Assembly: GCA_946482585.1 (NCBI GenBank)
Contig: CAMLSI010000241.1
Coordinates: 1 to 7,884 of the forward strand
Direction of reading: 5' to 3'
DNA from: an uncultured Lysobacteraceae bacterium
GTDB lineage: Bacteria; Pseudomonadota; Gammaproteobacteria; Xanthomonadales; Rhodanobacteraceae
Length of the DNA: 7,884 nt
Shown here: piece by piece, positions 1-7,000 of the stretch
Position numbering within the stretch: position 1 is the stretch's first letter
Layout: every line of letters begins with the position of its first letter
Translations under genes and position numbers: made by a program
Notes under the pieces: generated by a model
Databases searched by the model: none
Seen by the model: only the letters and a program-made list of their open reading frames with translations
Told to the model about the DNA's origin: nothing

Positions 1-1020
1 CTGCAGCGTCAGGATCGCCTGGAACCCTACCGGCTCGAAGAAGGCCGGCTGTTCCGCGTGTACCTGATCAAGCGCGGCGCGGCGTCGTACTCGCTGCTGT
101 TCAGCTGCCACCACATCATCCTCGACGGCTGGAGCCTGCCGCTGCTGCACGACACGGTGCACCGGTTCTATATCCGGCTGCAGCGCAACGAGCCGGTCGA
201 CGTGCAGGAAGACACCGCCTACGTCGCGGCACAGCGCTATCTCGAAGCGCACCGACACGCGCATCTGGACTACTGGAAATCGCAGTTCGAACGCCTCGGC
301 GAAGCCGGCAACTTCGCGGGCCTGATCAATGCCCGCACCCGCTACAAGGTCGATTTCGGCGACTACGACACGGTGCTCGAGCATCGCACCCGGACGCTGT
401 CCGTCGACGCGCGCTGCATCGCCCGGATCAAGGACTGGTGTACCGGCAACCGGGTGACGCTGCATTCGGTGCTGCAGTTTGCGTGGCACGAAGTGCTGTT
501 CGCGGTCGGCGGCAGCATGGTCACCTCGGTGGGCACGGTCATTTCCGGGCGCGGTCTGCCCGTCGACAGCATCGAAAATTCGGTCGGCCTCTACATCAAC
601 ACCCTGCCCTCGATCGTCGATCATGCCGCGCAGGCGCACCGCACCATTGCCGAAGCGCTGGCGGAAATCCAGGACGCCATCAACCGGATGAACAGCCGCA
701 GCGCGGTCGAACTGTTCATGGTCCAGACCCAGGGCAGCAAGCGCCGACTGTTCGAAACCCTGCTGGTACTGGAGAACTATCCGCGGCTGCTCGGCGAGGA
801 CGAGGCTGCGCTGCACCACGAATTCCTGCGCTTCGAGAAATCCTACGACTCGGACAAGGTCGACTATCCCATCGCCGTCGTCGCACGCGAGAACGGCGAC
901 AGGCTGGACATCAACCTCTGGTATGCCGGCGAACTGTTCGACGAGAGCACCATCGACACGCTGCTGGCGATGCTCGACAGCCTCTTCCACCAGGTCGCGG
1001 ACGATTTCGACGCGACGGTC
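1..1020 (+). other. Condensation domain, aminoadipate-to-cysteine step (N-terminus missing)
   Basis: This is the C-terminal two thirds of an NRPS condensation domain. It is predicted to form the peptide bond between the upstream aminoadipyl thioester and cysteinyl-S-carrier. The catalytic motif HHIILDG is at residues 37-43 of the window translation (nt 109-129), with both histidines, Asp and Gly intact. Further on are a C5-type motif (ISGRG at 181-185, then VGLYINTLP at 196-204) and a C7-like stretch around residues 240-262 (MVQTQ, then LLVLENYP). The first C motifs (C1, C2), which normally lie about 100-130 residues before HHxxxDG, are outside the window. The acceptor is the Cys module immediately downstream. 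The donor assignment (aminoadipate) is inferred from the ACV synthetase architecture. Confidence 0.88.
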
Positions 1021-4000
1021 AGCAGTCTCGATCTGGTCAGCGGCGACGACCATCGTCGGTTCGAGGACTGGAATCGCACCGAAGCCACTTTCCCCGCGCA
1101 TCGCACGCTGCATGCAGGCTTCGAGATCGCGGCCGAGACCTGGCCGGACGTCGTCGCGGTGGTCTCGGGCGAGAATCGCCTGAGCTATCGCGACCTCAAT
1201 CGACGGGCGAACCGGATGGCGCGTTTCCTCTGCGCGCAGGCGCCGCTGGCCGCCGACCGTTTCGTCGCGCTGGTCATGGACAAGAGCGAGTGGATGATCG
1301 CGGCGATCCTCGCCGTCTGGAAGGCCGGTGCCGCGTATGTGCCGATCGATCCGTCTTATCCCGACGACCGCGTGCGCTTCATCCTCGAAGACACCGGCGC
1401 CCTGCTGGTGCTGACCGACAGCCCGAACGTCCATCGTCTGCGCCAGCTCGCCGATGGTCTGCCCTGCCAGGTCTTCGGTGTGCAGGACGTGCCGCTGGCC
1501 AGCTACGCGGACGACAATCCGGCGTCGCCGACCACCAGCACCGATCTGGCTTACGCCATCTATACCTCCGGCACCACCGGCCGCCCGAAGGCGGTGCTGA
1601 TCGAGCATCGCGGCGTGGTCAACCTGCACACCTCGCTCGAAAAGCTCTTCGCTTTGCGCCGCGACCAGGGCGACGAAGCCATCCTGTCGTTCTCGAACTA
1701 CGTGTTCGACCATTTCGTCGAGCAGATGACCGACGCGCTGCTGTCAGGCCAGACGCTGGTGATGCTCGACGATGCGATGCGCAGCGACAAGGCGCGGCTC
1801 TACGCCTACATGAACCGCAACCGGGTGACCTATCTGTCCGGCACGCCGTCGGTGCTGTCGCTATACGAATACGGGTCGGTTCCCTCGCTCAAGCGGATCG
1901 ACGCCATCGGCGAGGATTTCACCACGCCGGTCTTCGACAAGATCCGCTCGACTTTCGACGGCCTGATCATCAACGGTTACGGCCCGACCGAGATCTCGAT
2001 CACCAGCCACAAGCGCCTGTACCCGAAACACGAACCGCGCCTGGACAAGAGCATCGGCCACCCGGTGGCGAACACGGCCTGCTACGTGCTCAACCCGCGG
2101 ATGCAGCGCGTCCCGGTCGGCGGCATCGGCGAGCTGTACATCGGCGGCATCGGCGTGGCCCGGGGTTATCTGAACCGCCCCGAGCTGACCGCGGAGCGCT
2201 TCGTCGCCAATCCGTTCCAGAGCGATGAGGAGAGGCGCCAGGGCGTCAACGGTCGCCTGTACAAAACCGGCGATCTGGTGCGCTGGCTGCCCAACGGCGA
2301 ACTCGAATACCTCGGCCGCAACGACATGCAGGTGAAGATCCGCGGCCAGCGCGTGGAACTGGGCGAGATCGAGGCGATCCTCGCGGCCTATCCCGGTGTC
2401 TCGCGCGCCATCGTGCTCGCGCGCCAGTTCGCGGGCACCGCGGCCGGCGGCGACGCATCGCAGAAATATCTGGTCGCCTTCTACCTCAGCGAGCGCGAGC
2501 TTCCGGAGACCGAGATCCTGCACTGGATGCGGGCACGGCTGCCGCAGGCGATCGTGCCGGTGCGCGCGATCCGCATCTCGGAAATCCCGGTGACCGCCAG
2601 CGGCAAGCTCGACGTCAAACTCCTGCCGGCGACCGAATTCGCGCTGGAGGGCCGGGCCGACCACGTACCGCCGACCAACCAGACCGAACGCGATCTGTGC
2701 CGGCTCTGGGCGAAGATGATCGGCCTCAGTCCCGACAGAATCGGCATCCGCGACGATTTCTTCGGCTCGGGCGGCGACAGCCTGCGAGCGATCCATCTGG
2801 CGCAGTCGATCACCGAGCATTTCGCGCAGTCGTTCAACGTCGCCGCGGTGTTCGCCCACCCGAACGTCGAAGCGCAGGCGAAACATCTGAAGGACAGTGC
2901 CGCGTACGGCAGCCGCGAGGAACCCTCGCCGGCGGGCATGGCCGCCACCGCCGGCGCGACGCCGCCGGTCTCACTGGCGCAGGAGCGTCTGCTGTTCATC
3001 GACGACTTCGTCGGAGGCACGGCCGCCTACAACGTGCCCTTCGCCTGCGTGCTCGACGCCGGGCGCGGCGAGGCGGCGACGGCAGGCGACGTCGAGACCG
3101 CACTGCGGGTGCTGCTGCGGCGCCATGCGGCGCTGCGCACGCTGCTTCAGGGTACGGGCGACGGCACGCGCGTGCAGAAGATCCTCGACGAGGATGACGC
3201 TTCGCACCGGTTCGACGTTCCCCTCACCGCGGTGCCGGATCGCACCGCCCTCGACCGCGAGCTCGTCGCCGACTTCGCCCACGTCTTCCGCCTGGAAGAC
3301 GCGCTGCCGGTCCGTGCCCGCCTGTTCACCGTGGCCGACATGCCCCAGCGGATCGTACTGGGCCTGGTGTTCCACCACACCTGTTTCGACGGCTGGTCGT
3401 GGCGGATCTTCCGCGAAGAACTGGAATCGCTGCTGGCGGGAACGCCGACCGGCGACCTGCCGCCGCTGAAGGCGACCTACGCGGATTTCGCGGTCTGGCA
3501 ACGCCAGCAGCTCTCCAGTCAGCGCCTGGGCGTGCTGCACGCGTACTGGCAGCAGGCGCTGAGCGGCTGGCAACCGCTGAACCTGCCGCTCGACCACCCG
3601 CGTCCCGCGCAGTTCGACTACCTCGGCCGCGAGGTCGTGTTCGAGATCGACGGCGCGCTCACAGACCAGCTCCGGGTGCTCGCGCAGACCAGCCGCATCA
3701 GCTTCTTCAGCGTGATGCTGGCCGCGTACTACCTCACACTGCAGGCCTGCAGCGGACAGAGCGACCTGATCGTCGGCACGCCGTCGGCGCACCGCAGGCA
3801 CGGCGACTTCGATGGTGTCGTCGGGTTCTTCGCCAATCTGCTGGCGCTGCGCACCACCATCGACAATCGCGGGCGCCTGCGGGACTACCTGCGCGGAGTC
3901 GGCCAGCTCGTGCTGCAGGCGCAGCTGCACGAGGACTTGCCCTTCGAACAGGTGGTCAAGGCCCTCGGCGTGGAGACGGATGCGAGCCGTCACCCGGTGT

Positions 4001-7000
4001 TCCAGGCCGTCTTCAGTCTGCTGAACGAGGAGTCTGTCGGCGCTGCCTCATCGTCGCTTCAGCGTTATGCGCCCGACGACGACGGCCGCACGACCGCCAA
4101 GTTCGACCTGTCCGCAACGGTGTCCGAGCAGGCGCACGGCCTGTCGGTGAATGTCACCTATGCCGCGCAGCTGTTCGATCCGGCGAGCATCGACGGCGTC
4201 ATCGCGACCTACCGGCAGATCCTGCGCGAATTCTGCCGCCTCGCGCCGCGGGCGGAATCCGCCGTGCTGTCGGAGATCCGCTACGTCGAGCCGCTGCCGC
4301 GGCCGGCACCGGCCGCGCGCACGCCATGCGCGGAGACGCTGCACGCGACGTTCGCGCGGATGGCCGCAGCGCACGCGGAGGCGACCGCCGTCGTGCACGG
4401 CGACACGCGTCTGACCTACGCCGCGCTCGATGCGCGCGCCAACCAGCTGGCGCATGCGCTGCGGCGCCACGCCGCGCTCGCGCCCGGCGACTTCGTCTCG
4501 CTGGCGATGGACAAGAGCGAATGGACCATCATCGCGATCCTGGCCGCATGGAAGGCCGGCGCCGCGTATGTGCCGATCGATCCGGGTCACCCCGACGAGC
4601 GCATCGCTTTCATGCTGGAGGACACCCGGGCCAAGGTGGTGCTCGCCGACGAGGCCTGTTGCGCACGCATCCGCGCGCTGGTCGCAGGCAGCGGCACGCC
4701 GGTGCTGGACGTGCGCGCGCTGCGGCTCGATGACGAACCGCACGCAGCGCCGGCCGTCGCGACCACTCGAGACGACACCGCCTACGCGATCTACACCTCG
4801 GGCACCACAGGCCGGCCCAAGGCCGTGCTGGTGCGTCACGCCAACGTGCAGAGTTTCCGCGACGGTCTCGCCGAACGCTATTTCGGCGATGGGGCGCAGC
4901 GCCAGGCGGTGCTGTTCCTGTCCAGTTACGTGTTCGACTTCTCGATCGAGCAACTGGTGTTGTCGATCCTCAGCGGCCACACGCTGATCGTGCCCGAGGC
5001 GGATCCTTTCTTCGACGACGCCTTCTACCGGCGCATGAACCGCGACGGGCTCAGCTACATCAGCGGCACGCCCAGCCAGCTGCAGCTATTCGATCTGTCG
5101 CGGCTGGAACACCTGGTCGCGGTGCTCGTGGCGGGCGAAGCTTTTCGCGCCCACCACTTCGACAAGATCCGTCAGGAGTTCGCGGGCCCGCTCTACAACG
5201 CCTACGGAACCACCGAAACGACCGTCTACAACCTGGTGCGCTGCTTCGCGATCGGCGCGCCCTTCCGCAACGACCTCGGCAACGTCCTACCCAACGCCGA
5301 GCTGCACATCCTCGATGGCGATCTGCGCGAACTGCCCCCGGGCAGCTTCGGCGAAATCTGCCTCGTCGGCGACTGCGTCAGCGCCGGTTACCTCAACCGC
5401 GACGAACTGACCCGGACGCGCTTCGTGCCGAATCCCTTCCAGACAGACGTCGAGCGCAGCGAAGCGCGCAACGCCTCGCTGTATCGGACCGGCGACATCG
5501 CGCGGCGCCGGCACACCGGCGAACTGGAATTCTTCGGGCGCAACGATCATCAGGTGAAGATCAACGGCGTGCGCATCGAACCGGGCGAGATCGAAGCGGT
5601 CGCAGCCGCTTTCCCCGGCATCGAGCAGTGCGCGGTGGTGGCGCGCAGCGATGCGGGCCCGCTCGGCGGCAGCCGGCTGGTCTGCTACTACGTGGCGACG
5701 GCCGACGTGAGCGAAAGCGATCTCGCGAACCACCTGCGTTTGACGCTGATGCCGGCGATGGTGCCGTCGACGCTCACGCGGATCGATGGCGCCCTGCCCC
5801 TGACCGTGAACGGCAAGCTCGACGTCGCCGCGCTGGCGCGTTTCGACAAGGCCGTGGACGATGCCGATTACGTCGCACCCGCCGACCGCCTGGAGGTCCG
5901 TCTTTCCCGCATCTGGAGCGGCGTGCTGAATGGCCGGCTGGTCGGCGTCCACGACGACTTCTTCCAGATTGGCGGCGACAGCATCTCGGCGCTGCACCTG
6001 ACCAGTCACATCCGCCGGAAATTCAGCCAGAAGGTCAGCGTCAAGCAAGTTTTCGACTTCCCCACCGTGCGCTCGTTCTGCAAGCACGTGCTGAAGGCAT
6101 TGCCCGTCGTCGCGCCCGAGCGACCGCATACCCCGCCCGTGGGCGAGTGCCGCCGGCTGCCGATCCAGGACTGGTTCTTCGCCAAGGCCCTGCACGACCG
6201 CGGACACTGGAACCAGTACCTCACCATCCGCACGCCGGCGCTCGATGTCGAGCGGCTCCGCGTCGCGCTCGACAAGCTGGCGCGGCATCACGACGCCTTC
6301 CGGCTGCGCTATCGCGTGTCGGAGACCGATCCGACGGTCGTGGTGCAGCACTACGCCGATGTCGATACGGACATCGCGCACCTCCTGCACGTCGTCGATC
6401 TCGACGCGACGGACGAAGGCACTCTGGATGCGCGGTTGCAGGCCCTGCAGGGCAGCTTCGATCTCGCGCACGGTCCGCTGTGCCGGGCCGCCGTCGTCAG
6501 CGGGTTCGCGGACGGCACCGCACGGGTCTGGATGTCGCTGCATCATCTGATCGTCGACGTGGTCAGCTGGGGAATCCTCTGTCGCGATCTCGAAGCCCTC
6601 TACCAGGGCGAGGCGCTGGAGCCGCCCTCAAGCGACATCGGCCGCTGGGCCGAGGCGCTTTACGCCTATACGCCCGGAGCCGACGAACGGCGTCTGTGGG
6701 AAGAGACGGCCCGCGAGGTCGACGCCGAGAAGGCGGCGTCGCGCTGGGTGCGATCCGGCCGCGACCGTCATCATGAACGTTTCGAGCTGGGCCGCGACGA
6801 TACTGCGGCCCTGATCGGCCGACGCAGCCGGTCCGCCAACGTCCACACCGTCGACCTGATGCTGGCCGCACTGGGCCAGACACTGCACGCGCTCACCGGC
6901 AGACCGCGGCATTTCGTCACCATGGAAAGCCACGGACGGGAGGCGCTGAAGGGCGCGCCCGACGTGCAGGATACGTTGGGCTGGTTCACCGCCATGCATC

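Noticed and set aside
1..6. Window begins with CTGCAG, a PstI site, perhaps a cloning junction
   Set aside because: CTG CAG is a common codon pair in this gene and the hexamer or near variants recur. It gives no evidence of an artificial junction.
438..2228. + strand open frame of 596 codons in another frame
   Set aside because: It is out of frame with the C and A motifs and its translation is Arg/Ala/Gly/Pro-rich without motifs. The frame 1 translation is clearly the real protein.
1861..2886. Antisense open frame of 341 codons
   Set aside because: It is opposite the C-terminal half of the Cys adenylation domain and its carrier, with no family motif of its own. It is a GC-driven shadow.
2890..2965. 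Possible gene boundary or frameshift at the T2-C linker
   Set aside because: Reading frame 1 continues without a stop through the Ala/Pro/Gly-rich linker into the SLAQERLLF motif. There is no ribosome binding site and start arrangement that would be needed for a split gene.
2971..3993. Antisense open frame of 340 codons
   Set aside because: It is opposite the complete condensation domain whose HHTCFDG motif is in + frame 1. No domain is recognisable on the antisense strand.
3399..4733. + strand open frame of 444 codons in another frame
   Set aside because: It overlaps the C and A domains encoded in frame 1 and has Arg/Ala-rich, motif-free sequence.
4048..4980. Antisense open frame of 310 codons
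   Set aside because: It is opposite the start of the valine A domain, with no recognisable family. It is a shadow of GC-rich coding DNA.
5287..6546. Long antisense open frame (419 codons) on the - strand
   Set aside because: It lies opposite the E domain, T3 and the end of A3, which show intact NRPS motifs in + frame 1. Its translation is low in recognisable motifs and rich in Arg, Ala, Asp and Val, as expected for the reverse complement of GC-rich codons.
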